From Rhodoferax fermentans (GTDB taxonomy: Bacteria > Pseudomonadota > Gammaproteobacteria > Burkholderiales > Burkholderiaceae_C), in assembly GCF_002017865.1 (NCBI RefSeq), contig NZ_MTJN01000002.1:2976001-3040000 (forward strand): a stretch of 64,000 nt of DNA. Direction: 5' to 3'. Position 1 is the first letter of the stretch; the number at the start of each line of letters is the position of its first letter. Under the pieces are notes generated by a model, which saw only the letters and a program-made list of their open reading frames with translations, was not told the origin of the DNA and did no database searches. Below, piece by piece: positions 42,584-51,942 of the stretch. Position numbers and translations under genes: made by a program.

Positions 42584-43311
42584 TCATGGCGAATTTTCCA
42601 GGTGCAGCCAAATTTCATTTCGCCGCAAAAACCATGGCGTGAACGGGGCGTTGTAACGGGAATACACGGCTTCGCCCACCCAAACCAGGTCAGCCACGCG
42701 CAAAGCAGTCTGTAGTTGGCTCAGATGTTCCTCATAGTTGGCATCTGACCAAAACCCTGAGTAGCGGATGACCGCCACGCGACTGGGCGCGATGTCTTGC
42801 AGCGTGATTAGCGGATGACCGCCACGCGACTGGGCGCGATGTCTTGCAGCGTGATCCGCGCATCCAAAGGCTCAGGCGCGCTGGCCATGGTGACGCCTTT
42901 GGGCAGAACGAACTGCACCCGAAAACCACCGGGTGCCGCTGTCTGGGTCACGGGCGCGGTCATATCCAATTTGACCGGTTCAGCCGCCTGCGTCACTGGC
43001 GCGGTCATTGCCAATTTGCGCTCGCCCTTGTTTTTGCCAAAGATGTAGCCAGCCAGAACAGGAAAGGCCTGACCGCCAGCGTCCGCTGCAGGCCCGGGTA
43101 CCACGATCTCGGCGACGGTGTAGGCGTCGTAGTCGCGTACTTCGATGCCTTCAAACTTCCGGACGACCTTGTAGCTGGGTTCTTCGGTCGCGTGACTTGC
43201 CACGGGGATTGCAAACGCGACGAGGCCACACAGTACAGCCCCGGCAGCAACACCGTACCTCAGGCCTTGACAGGTTCGTACGCCGCATCGCAGTTGGCTG
43301 TTGATCTTCAT
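42584..43311 (-). pseudogene. SOUL-family haem-binding protein broken by a 47-bp duplication
   Basis: The 5' part encodes a signal peptide and SOUL domain (YKVVRKFEGIEVRDYDAYTV, KLAMTAPVTQ twice, RITLQDIAPSRVAVIR) and then stops at TAA. The 3' part continues in a shifted frame (AVIRYSGFWSDANYEEHL ... FLRRNEIWLHLENSP). Both read SRVAVIR because 47 bp are duplicated in tandem (42762-42808 and 42809-42855). Removing one copy restores a normal protein of about 225 residues. SOUL proteins bind haem or hydrophobic ligands in the periplasm. Confidence 0.9.
42762..42855. repeat. Perfect 47-bp tandem duplication inside the SOUL gene
   Basis: The unit starts TAGCGGATGACCGCCACGCG and ends CTTGCAGCGTGAT. 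Two exact copies abut. 47 is not a multiple of 3, hence the frameshift and early stop. Confidence 0.95.
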
Positions 43312-43428
43312 GTGCGATGGTCCTCAGGGTTGTGGGATGTCAGTATGGGCTATTCATGGACGACAAGACGTGCGCCAGCGCACCAGACGCACACGATGCG
43401 TGAGACCAGATGAATGGCAGGGGCCAGC

Positions 43429-44259
43429 TCAATGCCAACTTGCGGGGTCCACCTTGTAGTAGCCCTTGAGCTCGTCGTACAGCGCGGGGTATTGCTCAGC
43501 CATCTCTGTGGCCTGCTCAAAAAAGGTTTCTGTGGCCACTGCAAAAAACTCTGCCGGGCTCTGGACGCCGTAGTGGTTGAACAGCCCCTGTTCGCCGCGC
43601 TGCACTTGGCTTTGCAGTTGGGCATAGGCTTGGCTGAACACCTGTTTCCAGCGCTGCGGGTTGTGCTGCGTATCGCCTGCCGCTGGCGGTGGCGCGCCCT
43701 GGGCGGCGCCGTTTTCCTGGTCCAACTGGTGAGCAAATTCGTGCAGCACCACATTGCGGCCATCATCGACCACCGCTGCACCCTCCAGAGTGTCTTGCCA
43801 CGACAAGACCACCTGTCCTTGTTCCCACGATTCACCAGACAAGGCTTGGCGCTGGTCTTGCTGCACACCGATACCGTCGGTGACCGTGCGCTGAACGACA
43901 AACGCACCGGGGTACACCAGAATCTGCCGCACATGAGCGAGATGCGCCATGGAGCGATTCAAAACCAGCAAACAGGCTTGCGCCGCAATCACGACGCGCA
44001 TTTCTTCAGTCACTTGCAAGCCATCACACCCGATGAAGGCTTTTTCTGCAATGAAGACTTGGATGCGCTTTTTCAGTTGCAGCTGCAAGTCCACCGGCAG
44101 ACGCCGCAGCATGGGCACACGGCGCCGCAATACCTTGCGCCAATGCGCCGGAAAAGGATGTGTCAGCACCCTCCGCTGACGGTAGGCGCGAAGCCACGGT
44201 TGTCCCAGAAGCACAAGGACAAAACCCAAGGCCAAGGCACACAACAAGTAAAAGGCCAC
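43429..44259 (-). CDS. mtfA: Zinc-dependent peptidase MtfA-like (M90)
   Basis: 276 residues starting at GTG 44259. An N-terminal hydrophobic helix (FYLLCALALGFVLVLLGQPW) is followed by the MtfA domain with the zinc motif HEFAHQLD at about 173-180 and GEQGLFNHYGVQSPAEFFAV farther on. MtfA in E. coli binds the repressor Mlc and has aminopeptidase activity. The N-terminal helix suggests a membrane-anchored variant. Confidence 0.87.
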   Translation of the reverse strand: MAFYLLCALALGFVLVLLGQPWLRAYRQRRVLTHPFPAHWRKVLRRRVPMLRRLPVDLQLQLKKRIQVFIAEKAFIGCDGLQVTEEMRVVIAAQACLLVLNRSMAHLAHVRQILVYPGAFVVQRTVTDGIGVQQDQRQALSGESWEQGQVVLSWQDTLEGAAVVDDGRNVVLHEFAHQLDQENGAAQGAPPPAAGDTQHNPQRWKQVFSQAYAQLQSQVQRGEQGLFNHYGVQSPAEFFAVATETFFEQATEMAEQYPALYDELKGYYKVDPASWH

Positions 44260-44321
44260 GTGTATCCCTTCTGGTCCAGTCCTAGACCAGACCGGTAGCT
44301 GGGATTGTTTCTGCGCTTTTC

Positions 44322-44410
44322 AATACAGACGTACTGTTTGATGCGTTGGAGCAGGCTTTGTTTGGCCGTCAGCCCGAGCGCTTAGGCGCCTTGACTCACC
44401 GGCGTACCTC
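44322..44410 (+). pseudogene. Fragment of an IS3-family transposase
   Basis: NTDVLFDALEQALFGRQPER then LGALTHRR matches the inner part of IS3-group OrfB just before its second catalytic Asp. The match breaks off after LTHRR. The 410-bp gap 44260-44669 contains only this and the next remnant. Confidence 0.65.
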
Positions 44411-44435
44411 TTGGAAAAGCACGGTGTCTCTGAAC

Positions 44436-44559
44436 TGGTCACCCTCAGGCATAGAGCAGGTAGAACTTGGCCATGGCACAAATGGACCAGTCCACCCGTC
44501 AGAGTGCTACATTGGTCGAGCAGGCTGCCGCAGTCGCACATCAGCAGCCAATCAGCTAG
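44436..44559 (+). pseudogene. 3' remnant of a methyl-accepting chemotaxis protein gene
   Basis: GIEQVEL, a one-base shift, then MAQMDQSTRQSATLVEQAAA and VAHQQPIS with TAG at 44557-44559. This is the conserved end of the MCP signalling domain. Confidence 0.7.
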
Positions 44560-44669
44560 CCGATGTTGTGCGCATCTTCTGCTTAAACGAGCTGGGTATG
44601 GGTCAACGCCGTCGTGGCTTGTTGGTCTTGACCACGGAAGTGTCGGGTCGTTAGAACTACCTGCCCGTA

Positions 44670-45857
44670 TCAGCCTTGCCGCTCAAAAATGGCCGCAATT
44701 CCCTGGCCGCCGCCAATACACATGGTGACCAAGGCGTAGCGACCGCCAATACGTTCCAGTTCGTACAGCGCTTTGACCGTGATCAGTGCACCGGTGGCGC
44801 CGATAGGGTGACCGAGCGAAATGCCGGAACCGTTCGGGTTGACCTTGGCGGGGTCCAGGCCGAGGTCGCGGCTCACGGCGCAGGCTTGTGCGGCAAAGGC
44901 TTCATTGGCTTCGATCACATCCATGTCCTTGATGCTTAGACCGGCTTTTTTCAGGGCCATCTGGCTGGCGGGCACCGGGCCGATGCCCATGTATTTGGGG
45001 TCAACACCCGCATGGGCGTAAGCTACCAGGCGCGCCAGGGGTGTGAGACCACGCGCCTTGGCGGTGGCGGCCTCCATCACCACCACGGCGGCGGCGGCAT
45101 CGTTGATACCCGACGCGTTGCCAGCGGTCACGGTTCCGCCTTCTTTCATGAAAGCTGGTTTGAGTTTGGCCAGTTCCGCCAAACTGCAGTTGGGGCGGAA
45201 ATGTTCGTCGGCATCGAAGGCGACATCTCCTTTGCGGCTTTTTAAGATCACCGGCACGATCTGGCTCTTGAAACGACCTTCTTCGATGGCTCTTTGGGCG
45301 CGGTTGTGGCTTTCGACGGCCAGGGCGTCCTGGTCTTCGCGGCTGATGCCCCATTTGGCAGCGATGTTCTCGGCGGTCAGACCCATGTGGATGGTCTCAA
45401 ACGGATCGTGCAGCGCACCCACCATCATGTCGATCATTTTGCTGTCGCCCATGCGCACACCCCAGCGCATGTTCAGGCTGGCGTAGGGCGCACGGCTCAT
45501 GTTTTCGGCACCACCGCCAATGGCAATGTCTGTGTCACCCAGCAGGATCGACTGGCTGGCCGACACAATGGCTTGCAGGCCAGAGCCACACAGGCGGTTG
45601 ACGTTAAAAGCCGGTGTGGTGTCGGGACAACCTCCGTAAATCGCCGCCACACGTGACAGGTACATGTCTTTGGGCTCGGTATTGACCACATGGCCAAACA
45701 CCACATGGCCCACATCCTTGCCTTCCACCTGGGCACGCGACAGGACGTCGCGCACCACGTGAGCAGCCAAATCTGTCGGGGCAATGTCCTTGAGGCTGCC
45801 CCCGTAGGTACCGATGGCAGTGCGAACTGCGCTCACAACAACAACGTCTCGACTCAT
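44670..45857 (-). CDS. Acetyl-CoA acetyltransferase / beta-ketothiolase
   Basis: 395 residues, the usual thiolase length. Acyl-accepting Cys90 is in NVNRLCGSGLQ, His in SLGHPIGATGALI, and the second Cys in MCIGGGQGIAAIF. It condenses or cleaves acetoacetyl-CoA and longer ketoacyl-CoAs in PHB or fatty-acid metabolism. No phaB or phaC lies beside it. A ribosome site AAAGAATG-type precedes the start. Confidence 0.92.
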   Translation of the reverse strand: MSRDVVVVSAVRTAIGTYGGSLKDIAPTDLAAHVVRDVLSRAQVEGKDVGHVVFGHVVNTEPKDMYLSRVAAIYGGCPDTTPAFNVNRLCGSGLQAIVSASQSILLGDTDIAIGGGAENMSRAPYASLNMRWGVRMGDSKMIDMMVGALHDPFETIHMGLTAENIAAKWGISREDQDALAVESHNRAQRAIEEGRFKSQIVPVILKSRKGDVAFDADEHFRPNCSLAELAKLKPAFMKEGGTVTAGNASGINDAAAAVVVMEAATAKARGLTPLARLVAYAHAGVDPKYMGIGPVPASQMALKKAGLSIKDMDVIEANEAFAAQACAVSRDLGLDPAKVNPNGSGISLGHPIGATGALITVKALYELERIGGRYALVTMCIGGGQGIAAIFERQG

Positions 45858-45969
45858 TCTTTGCTCCTCTGTGGTTTAAAAACATATCGTCGATTCATCT
45901 TAGCCGTTCACCCTGACAGGTGGCTACCCAGACAGACCCTAAATTCGGCCATATTCCTTGAAACAGTGG

Positions 45970-46725
45970 TTAATTGCGAACATCCGCCACCGGCAGCTCG
46001 CCAAAGTCCTTGCGATTCAGAAAAGCCAAGACCCGTGCCGCTGCGTCCTCGGCGCTGGTGAGTAGCTTGTTGGTTTTGAGCTGTGCAAAGTTGGCCTGGT
46101 CGGGGAACAGGACCGGGCTGGCGCTGCGCAGTTGGACCTGCATGTCGGTGTCAATCACACCCGGGGCCAGTGAACAGACTTTGGCGCCGTTGGGCAAGCC
46201 GGCTTCATCCAGGGCCAGGCAGCGGGTGAAATGGTCCAACCCCGCCTTGGCAGCGCAATACGCAGACTGCGAGGCCATGGGCCGGCGCCCCAGGCCCGAG
46301 GAGATGTTGAGCACCCGACGAGGTGTTTGCCAGGAACGGGTGCTGCTCAGAAAAGCCGCGGTCAATACCATCGGTGCTTCCAGCCCAACACGCAGAGCCT
46401 GAACCAGGTCAACCGGCTCGGAGTCGCACAGTGGCACCAAGGGGGGGATCACACCCGCGTTGTTGATCAGGGTGGCACCAGCGATGGCATCGGGATCGTG
46501 GGCCGCCAACCAAAGTTTGAGTTGTTCTGCAGCGGGCAATGGGTCTGCCAGGTCAGCCACATACTGGGTCAATGCTGCGCCGCGTTGCTGGGCCGTCTCA
46601 GCCAGATGGGCAGACCTGCTGCGGGAGATGCACAACAAGTCATGTTGCGGTACCAACAATTGTTCTGCCAGGCAATAGCCCATGCCGCGTGAGGCTCCGG
46701 TAATGATGAAAAGATGGCTTGTCAT
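45970..46725 (-). CDS. Short-chain dehydrogenase/reductase
   Basis: 251 residues with the NAD(P) loop TGASRGMG (9-16), NNAGV, catalytic Ser in NISSGLG, and YCAAK. A classical Rossmann SDR, resembling sepiapterin-reductase-like members. Substrate unknown. Divergent from the HPF-like gene. Confidence 0.85.
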   Translation of the reverse strand: MTSHLFIITGASRGMGYCLAEQLLVPQHDLLCISRSRSAHLAETAQQRGAALTQYVADLADPLPAAEQLKLWLAAHDPDAIAGATLINNAGVIPPLVPLCDSEPVDLVQALRVGLEAPMVLTAAFLSSTRSWQTPRRVLNISSGLGRRPMASQSAYCAAKAGLDHFTRCLALDEAGLPNGAKVCSLAPGVIDTDMQVQLRSASPVLFPDQANFAQLKTNKLLTSAEDAAARVLAFLNRKDFGELPVADVRN

Positions 46726-46817
46726 AGGTCGATGTGTTGATAGGTGTCAATGGACAGCTTGTCCCGCTGCCTATCATTGACGATAACCCAGCCCTTTGTT
46801 TTGACCAGGAGAAAAAA

Positions 46818-47135
46818 ATGCTCGTCCAGATTCATACCGACAACCACATCGAAGGCACAGACGCTTTGGCGCAGTGGGCCAGCAGCAGCATCCAGGCTGC
46901 TTTGGCACGGTTCAGTGGCCAGATCACACGGGTGGAAGTCCATCTGAGTGATGAAAACGCGGGCAAGAAAAATACACAGGGAAGTATCCAATGCACCTTG
47001 GAGACCCGTCTGGAAGGCCATCAACCGCTGGTGTTGAAACACCAGGGTGCCAATTTGAACCAGGCCATCGAAGGGGCCACAGAAAAAATGGGCCGTCTGA
47101 TCGACAGCACCCTGGGTAAAACCGCTCGCAGCTGA
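46818..47135 (+). CDS. hpf: HPF/RaiA-family ribosome-associated protein
   Basis: 105 residues from ATG 46818, 6 bp after AGGAG. The fold reads MLVQIHTDNHIEGTDALAQW, ITRVEVHLSDENAGKK, CTLETRLEGHQPLVLKHQGA, NLNQAIEGATEKMGRLI. HPF proteins bind the 30S decoding centre and promote hibernation of 70S or 100S ribosomes in stationary phase. This is the short form without the C-terminal dimer domain. Confidence 0.82.
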   Translation: MLVQIHTDNHIEGTDALAQWASSSIQAALARFSGQITRVEVHLSDENAGKKNTQGSIQCTLETRLEGHQPLVLKHQGANLNQAIEGATEKMGRLIDSTLGKTARS

Positions 47136-47136
47136 G

Positions 47137-47802
47137 CTAAAAAGGCGCCGGGCTCAGCCACCGCATCGGTTGATGGCTGACGGGGTGGATCAGGCCCAGT
47201 TCGGTGGCGTGTAAGAGCAAGCGTGGTGCTTTGGCTTGCACGTTGGGCGGGGCGTACAGCGTGTCGCCCAAGATCGGGTGCCCAATGGCTTTCAGGTGAA
47301 CCCGCAGTTGGTGGGACCGCCCGGTGAGGGGTTCCAGCCGCAAACGACTGGTGCCAGAGGTTTCGTCCAGCGACACCACTTGCCAACGTGTCTGGCTGGG
47401 TTTGCCCAATTGGGCATCAATCACCCGCAGCGGGCGATGGGGCCAGTCCAGTGCGATGGGCAGATTGATCTCCTGCCACAGCCCGTCATCTTGCTGCTCC
47501 TGCGGTCGCAAGAGCCCGTCCACCACCGCCTCATACCGTTTGTGCACTGCGCGATTGGCAAAAGCGTCATTGAGCAGGCGCTGCGCAGCGGCACCCCGCG
47601 CCATCAGCATCAAGCCCGATGTCGCCATATCCAGTCGATGAACAATGCTGGCATCCGGATAACAAGCTTGTACACGCGAGGACAGGCAGTCCTGCTTGTC
47701 TTCCCCCCGACCTGGCACGCTCAGCAAACCCGAGGGTTTGTTGAGCACCAACAAGCTGTTGTCCTCGTACACCAGCGACAGCTCAGCCAACTCAGGCGCC
47801 AA
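47137..47802 (-). CDS. RluA-family pseudouridine synthase
   Basis: 221 residues. Catalytic Asp is in VHRLDMATSGLMLMAR; other motifs are LVLNKPSGLLSVPGRG, RLEPLTGRSHQLRVHL and HPILGDTLYA. It isomerises uridine in rRNA or tRNA. Short members of this type act on 23S U746/tRNA U32 or 23S U2457-like sites; which is not clear. The start seems to be TTG at 47802, overlapping the kinase stop by 11 bp. Confidence 0.88.
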   Translation of the reverse strand: MAPELAELSLVYEDNSLLVLNKPSGLLSVPGRGEDKQDCLSSRVQACYPDASIVHRLDMATSGLMLMARGAAAQRLLNDAFANRAVHKRYEAVVDGLLRPQEQQDDGLWQEINLPIALDWPHRPLRVIDAQLGKPSQTRWQVVSLDETSGTSRLRLEPLTGRSHQLRVHLKAIGHPILGDTLYAPPNVQAKAPRLLLHATELGLIHPVSHQPMRWLSPAPF

Positions 47803-49954
47803 AACGAGCTTCAGTCAAAAGTTTTTGAACCGTGTCGCACAGTTCCTCGATGTCATTGGGCTTGTGGATCAAGGCTCTGGCGCCAGCGGCCAGCGCATCA
47901 CGCTCAATGTCCGGCGTCACGTAGCCTGATGCGAGAGCCATGGGCAACTTGGGCAAGAGCAAAGCAACATCCCGAATCAGGTCCACACCGCTGTAACCAG
48001 GCATGTTGTAGTCCGTCACCAGCAAGTCGGCATGGTTTGGGTCTGAGCGCAAGGTTTCCAGCGCGATTCTGGGATTGGTGAAGGTGCTCACCACATAACC
48101 GCGACGGGTGAGCAAACGGCGAACCAGAAAGACCAGGGCCTCATCGTCATCCACATACATGACCTTTTGACCGGTGCCCGCTGTGGCATTGGACGCTGTG
48201 GGTGGCGCGGCCAAGGCCACGGCCTTGAGCTGGGCCGTCTCCGGGGGAACCGGAAAATAAAGGGTGAAGGAACTGCCGCTGCCAGGGGTGCTTTGTACAC
48301 GCACGCTGCCCTGATGTGCACGCATGATGCCGTGTACCACAGAAAGCCCCAGACCCGTGCCTTGGCCCACCGGTTTTGTGGTGAAAAATGGTTCAAAAAC
48401 ACGTTGCAAAATGGCCTCGGACATGCCCGCGCCGGTGTCGCTGACGGTGAGTTTGATGTGTTGCCCACGCAGGCCGCTGCGACGCTCGGACGGGTCGGTC
48501 AGGCTGCGCAGGCTGTAACCCAACTCCACCCTTATCGTGCCTTTGCGTTTGCCAATGGCATAGATGGCGTTGGTGCACAGGTTGAGCAACACCTGTTCAA
48601 TCTGCGTGGCGTCTGCCATCACCGCCGGGGTGTCGGGGTCGATGTCCATGATCAGATCGACCTGCGGCGGCAGCGTGACCTTCAGCAGCCTGGCCGTTTC
48701 CACCACCACCTCGGCCAGTTGCAAGGGCACACGGTGGGGCGGCTCATTGCGGCTGAAGGTCAGAATCTGCCTGACCAGATCGCGTGCGCGCCGACCCGCT
48801 TTGTCGATTTCCATCAGGCTGGTGCTGACCGACGCATCCACCTGTGCATCCTCTCGCGCCAGTTCCACATTGCCCAAAATGGCACTGATGATGTTGTTGA
48901 AATCGTGGGCAATACCACCCGCCATGGTGCCGATGGCCTGCATTTTTTGGGATTCGCGCAGTTGTGATTCCAGCGCCGTGCGGTGCGCCTCCATCTTTTT
49001 CTGTGCGGTCAGGTCTCGGGCGAACAGGGTGACGATGTCGCCATCGGGCTGGTGGTCAAACGACAGGCTGATGTCCAGCGGAACGGTGTCGCCTTCTGTC
49101 GTGACACCTGACATCTCACCCAGCTGGGCATGGCTGGTGATGTCGCTGTAAGACAGGGCGCGCACCGCATCCGGCAAAAACTCCACCAAAAGCCTGCCAA
49201 TCGCTTGCTCCGCCGGGCAATGAAACAGCGTGGCTGCGGTCGGGTTAAAAACGATGATGCGCTGGTTGCGGTCCACACAAATGATGGCGTCCAGCGACGA
49301 ATTGATGATGGCCGCCAGGTGCGTCTTGCTCTGCAGCAACTCGGTGTTGCGCTGCTGCAAGGTGGCCGCACTGGCCTGCAAGGCGCTGCGCTGCGCCAGC
49401 AGGGGGCCCTGGTCAATGATGGCGCAGATAAAAACAGTGCGTTCGTCCTGGTTGGTGTCAATGCGTGAGATATGCAGGTCACCGGTGATGGTGCCATTGG
49501 AGCCACCCTCAAATTTCAGCTCGTTGAGTTCACAGGCCCCGTCGATCCTGGCAGTGGCAAAGCCTTTTTGCATCAGGTCCAGGTCATTGGCAGACACCAG
49601 GGGCTGAAAATAAGTCAGCGGTGGATCACTCTCGACCGGGCGCAGCAAGGCCAACGCACGGGCGTTGTTCTCCAGAATCTGGCCACTGTCATCCACCACC
49701 ATCAAAGCCAGTGGCACATTGGAAAACAGCGAAACAAAACGCTCGTAGGCGTCTTCGGCGGCACTCTGACTGAAGCGCAAAGCCCGATTCTGGATCTCGA
49801 GCTCTGACTGGTAGTGGCGCAAGTCGTCGACCAGGCGCGCGGTGGACACACTGGCGCCCGCTGGAACCAGTCGCCGCTCAGGGCCACCCAGCCGTTTTTT
49901 GATCGGCAACAGATCACTTGTCGAGCGCCACCGCCCTCGCAAAGGTTTTCTCAT
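47792..49954 (-). CDS. Hybrid PAS sensor histidine kinase with receiver domain
   Basis: 720 residues and no membrane helix, so a cytosolic sensor. Two PAS domains (about 70-185 and 195-315; LMVVDDSGQILENNARALAL, AIICVDRNQRIIVFNPTAAT), then HisKA with His ~350 in GGIAHDFNNIISAIL, HATPase_c (QVLLNLCTNAIYAIG; GTGLGLSVVHGIM) and a C-terminal receiver with Asp ~647 in LLVTDYNMPGYSG. It resembles NtrB-like hybrid kinases. Partner and signal unknown. Translationally coupled to the pseudouridine synthase. Confidence 0.9.
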   Translation of the reverse strand: MRKPLRGRWRSTSDLLPIKKRLGGPERRLVPAGASVSTARLVDDLRHYQSELEIQNRALRFSQSAAEDAYERFVSLFSNVPLALMVVDDSGQILENNARALALLRPVESDPPLTYFQPLVSANDLDLMQKGFATARIDGACELNELKFEGGSNGTITGDLHISRIDTNQDERTVFICAIIDQGPLLAQRSALQASAATLQQRNTELLQSKTHLAAIINSSLDAIICVDRNQRIIVFNPTAATLFHCPAEQAIGRLLVEFLPDAVRALSYSDITSHAQLGEMSGVTTEGDTVPLDISLSFDHQPDGDIVTLFARDLTAQKKMEAHRTALESQLRESQKMQAIGTMAGGIAHDFNNIISAILGNVELAREDAQVDASVSTSLMEIDKAGRRARDLVRQILTFSRNEPPHRVPLQLAEVVVETARLLKVTLPPQVDLIMDIDPDTPAVMADATQIEQVLLNLCTNAIYAIGKRKGTIRVELGYSLRSLTDPSERRSGLRGQHIKLTVSDTGAGMSEAILQRVFEPFFTTKPVGQGTGLGLSVVHGIMRAHQGSVRVQSTPGSGSSFTLYFPVPPETAQLKAVALAAPPTASNATAGTGQKVMYVDDDEALVFLVRRLLTRRGYVVSTFTNPRIALETLRSDPNHADLLVTDYNMPGYSGVDLIRDVALLLPKLPMALASGYVTPDIERDALAAGARALIHKPNDIEELCDTVQKLLTEARFGA

Positions 49955-50017
49955 AAGTCCTCAGATGTTGACAGCCCGTGCATTCTGTCAGCCATCGATC
50001 ACAAGCTCATGACACGA

Positions 50018-50164
50018 TCAACGTGGGGCGTTTTTGAGTTTGCCCCGCACCGGCACCACCGTGACCACGGTGGGGCGCACCGCATCGGCGGACACCGGTT
50101 TGGGGGGGGAGGTGTCTTTTTTGGGCTTTTTGACCATCTTGTTGTTTTGTTGACCTTTGGCCAT
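50018..50164 (-). CDS. Small basic protein (48 aa)
   Basis: ATG at 50164 after AGGAGAAC; MAKGQQNNKMVKKPKKDTSP, then PKPVSADAVRPTVVTVVPVR and an end at TGA 50018. Lys- and Pro-rich; no family recognised. It fills the gap between the kinase and the nucleotidase gene. Confidence 0.6.
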   Translation of the reverse strand: MAKGQQNNKMVKKPKKDTSPPKPVSADAVRPTVVTVVPVRGKLKNAPR

Positions 50165-50219
50165 GATTGTTCTCCTGGGTAAAAAAGCCTAAGCGCCGGT
50201 GTGGCGCGAAGTGTTTGGA

Positions 50220-51854
50220 TTATCGGCGTACCACCGCGTTGCCCGGTTCAAAGTCGGCGACTTTCATGGGGCTGCTTTTGCTGATGAAGGCGCGCAATAC
50301 GTCGGCATCCACAAAGCCGGTGTTGACAAAACTCGGGTGAGCACTGAGTTTGGGGTAACCGTCACCGCCACTGGCCTGGAAGTTATTGATCGCCAAGCGG
50401 TAGGTTTTGCCTGGCTGCAAAGCCTGGCCTGCCACACGCACCTTGCTGGCCTGGCCAGCCGCTATTTCCAGTTCAACGCCTGCAAACTGAGGGAAAGCAC
50501 CAGAGCCGGGTGTCATTTTGGCTGCGGCATGCAGGTAGTCAGTCAATTCCTGGCCCGTCAGGTCCACGGTGCACACGGTATTGCCAAAAGGCTGGACTTT
50601 GAGCACGTCCTTGTAACTGATGGGTCCCGCGGCAATGGCGTCACGCACACCACCGGCGTTGACGATGGCCAGATCGGCCCGAGTTTTGTCCATCATGGCG
50701 CGGCCAACCAACACCCCCAGGTTGGTGGGCTGGCTGCGCACCAGCTTGCGGTCACCCTCGAGTCGCGCGTCGCTGGCACCGATCTGGACCTCGAGCTTGT
50801 CTTGGCCAAATTTCTGGTAGGGCGTCAGCAAGGCCAGCATCTCAGGGTTTTCGGCGATGACGCTGGTGTAAGGCACCAGGGCGGTCTTGCCGTCGGCGGC
50901 TTTCACCGGCTTTTTCAGGTTGACCGGGATCAGTGTGTAGTTCACCAGTTTGAACTCACCGTTGTGATATTCAAAGTCGGCCCGGCCCACGTACTTGCCC
51001 CATTCATGGGCTTGCACAATCCAGGCGCCGTTCTGGCGGTCTGGCTGACAGGCGGTGCCCGGCACATAGGCACGGTCAAGCACGTTTTCAGCCTTCATAC
51101 AGGCCGGATTCTGGGTGTGGCCACCCACCACCAGATCAATGCCCGACACTGCGCGCGCCATTTCCACATCGCCTGCGGCTTGGTTGCCGTGTTGGCCGTT
51201 TTCATAGTGGCCCATGTGGGTGGCAGCAATCACCACGTCGGCCTGGCGGCGCAGCTCCGGCACCACTTTGCCTGCCTCGGTGATCGGGTTGCGGAAATCC
51301 AGGCGCGCCACGTTCTCGGGCAGCACCATCTTGCGGGTGTCTTCTGTGGTCAGGCCCATCACCCCAACGCGCAGGCCACCCAGGTTGAACACCTTGTAGG
51401 GCTCAAACATGCGCTGGCCGTTTTCATAAATGTTGGCCGAGAGCATCGGGAACTGCGCCAGATCGCGTTGCATCTTGAGCACCGACAGGGGTTTGTCAAA
51501 TTCGTGGTTGCCCACCGCCATGGCCTGGTAACCCAACAGGTTCATGCCTTTGAAATCGGGCACCGCGTCTTGCAAATCAGATTCAGGAACACCTGTGTTG
51601 ACGTCGCCACCGTCAAGCAGCAAGGTGTAGCCGCCTTGGGCCGCGACCTCACGGCGGATCTGATCCACCACGGTTTTGCGCGCCGCCATGCCGTATTCAC
51701 CATCGCTGTTGTGCCAGAAGTGGCCGTGGTGGTCGTTGGTGTGCATCACCGTCAGACGGTAGGTTTTGTCGCGATCGGGCGCTTGTGATGCGCAGCCCGA
51801 CAAAGCCAGCACAAGGGCCACAGACAGATAAACCGGGTGTAATTTCAGAGACAT
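50220..51854 (-). CDS. 5'-nucleotidase / UshA-type lipoprotein
   Basis: 544 residues. A lipobox (LALSGCAS) shows a lipoprotein. The N-terminal metallophosphatase domain has MHTNDHHGHFW, LLLDGGDVNTG, AVGNHEFDKP, AATHMGHYENG and VVGGHTQNP. The C-terminal nucleotide-binding domain includes YRLAINNFQASGGDGYP. It hydrolyses extracellular nucleotides and UDP-sugars for salvage of nucleosides and phosphate. Confidence 0.9.
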   Translation of the reverse strand: MSLKLHPVYLSVALVLALSGCASQAPDRDKTYRLTVMHTNDHHGHFWHNSDGEYGMAARKTVVDQIRREVAAQGGYTLLLDGGDVNTGVPESDLQDAVPDFKGMNLLGYQAMAVGNHEFDKPLSVLKMQRDLAQFPMLSANIYENGQRMFEPYKVFNLGGLRVGVMGLTTEDTRKMVLPENVARLDFRNPITEAGKVVPELRRQADVVIAATHMGHYENGQHGNQAAGDVEMARAVSGIDLVVGGHTQNPACMKAENVLDRAYVPGTACQPDRQNGAWIVQAHEWGKYVGRADFEYHNGEFKLVNYTLIPVNLKKPVKAADGKTALVPYTSVIAENPEMLALLTPYQKFGQDKLEVQIGASDARLEGDRKLVRSQPTNLGVLVGRAMMDKTRADLAIVNAGGVRDAIAAGPISYKDVLKVQPFGNTVCTVDLTGQELTDYLHAAAKMTPGSGAFPQFAGVELEIAAGQASKVRVAGQALQPGKTYRLAINNFQASGGDGYPKLSAHPSFVNTGFVDADVLRAFISKSSPMKVADFEPGNAVVRR

Positions 51855-51942
51855 ACAACAACTCCTTGGGTCGGTGAGGTGGGTGCAAAAATGGGCTCTA
51901 GCCCTTATTCATAAAGGGCAATTAGGTATATAAAAGATAGCG

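Noticed and set aside
50199..51788. 529-residue plus-strand frame opposite the 5'-nucleotidase
   Set aside because: Shadow frame; the minus-strand protein has lipobox and all metallophosphatase motifs.
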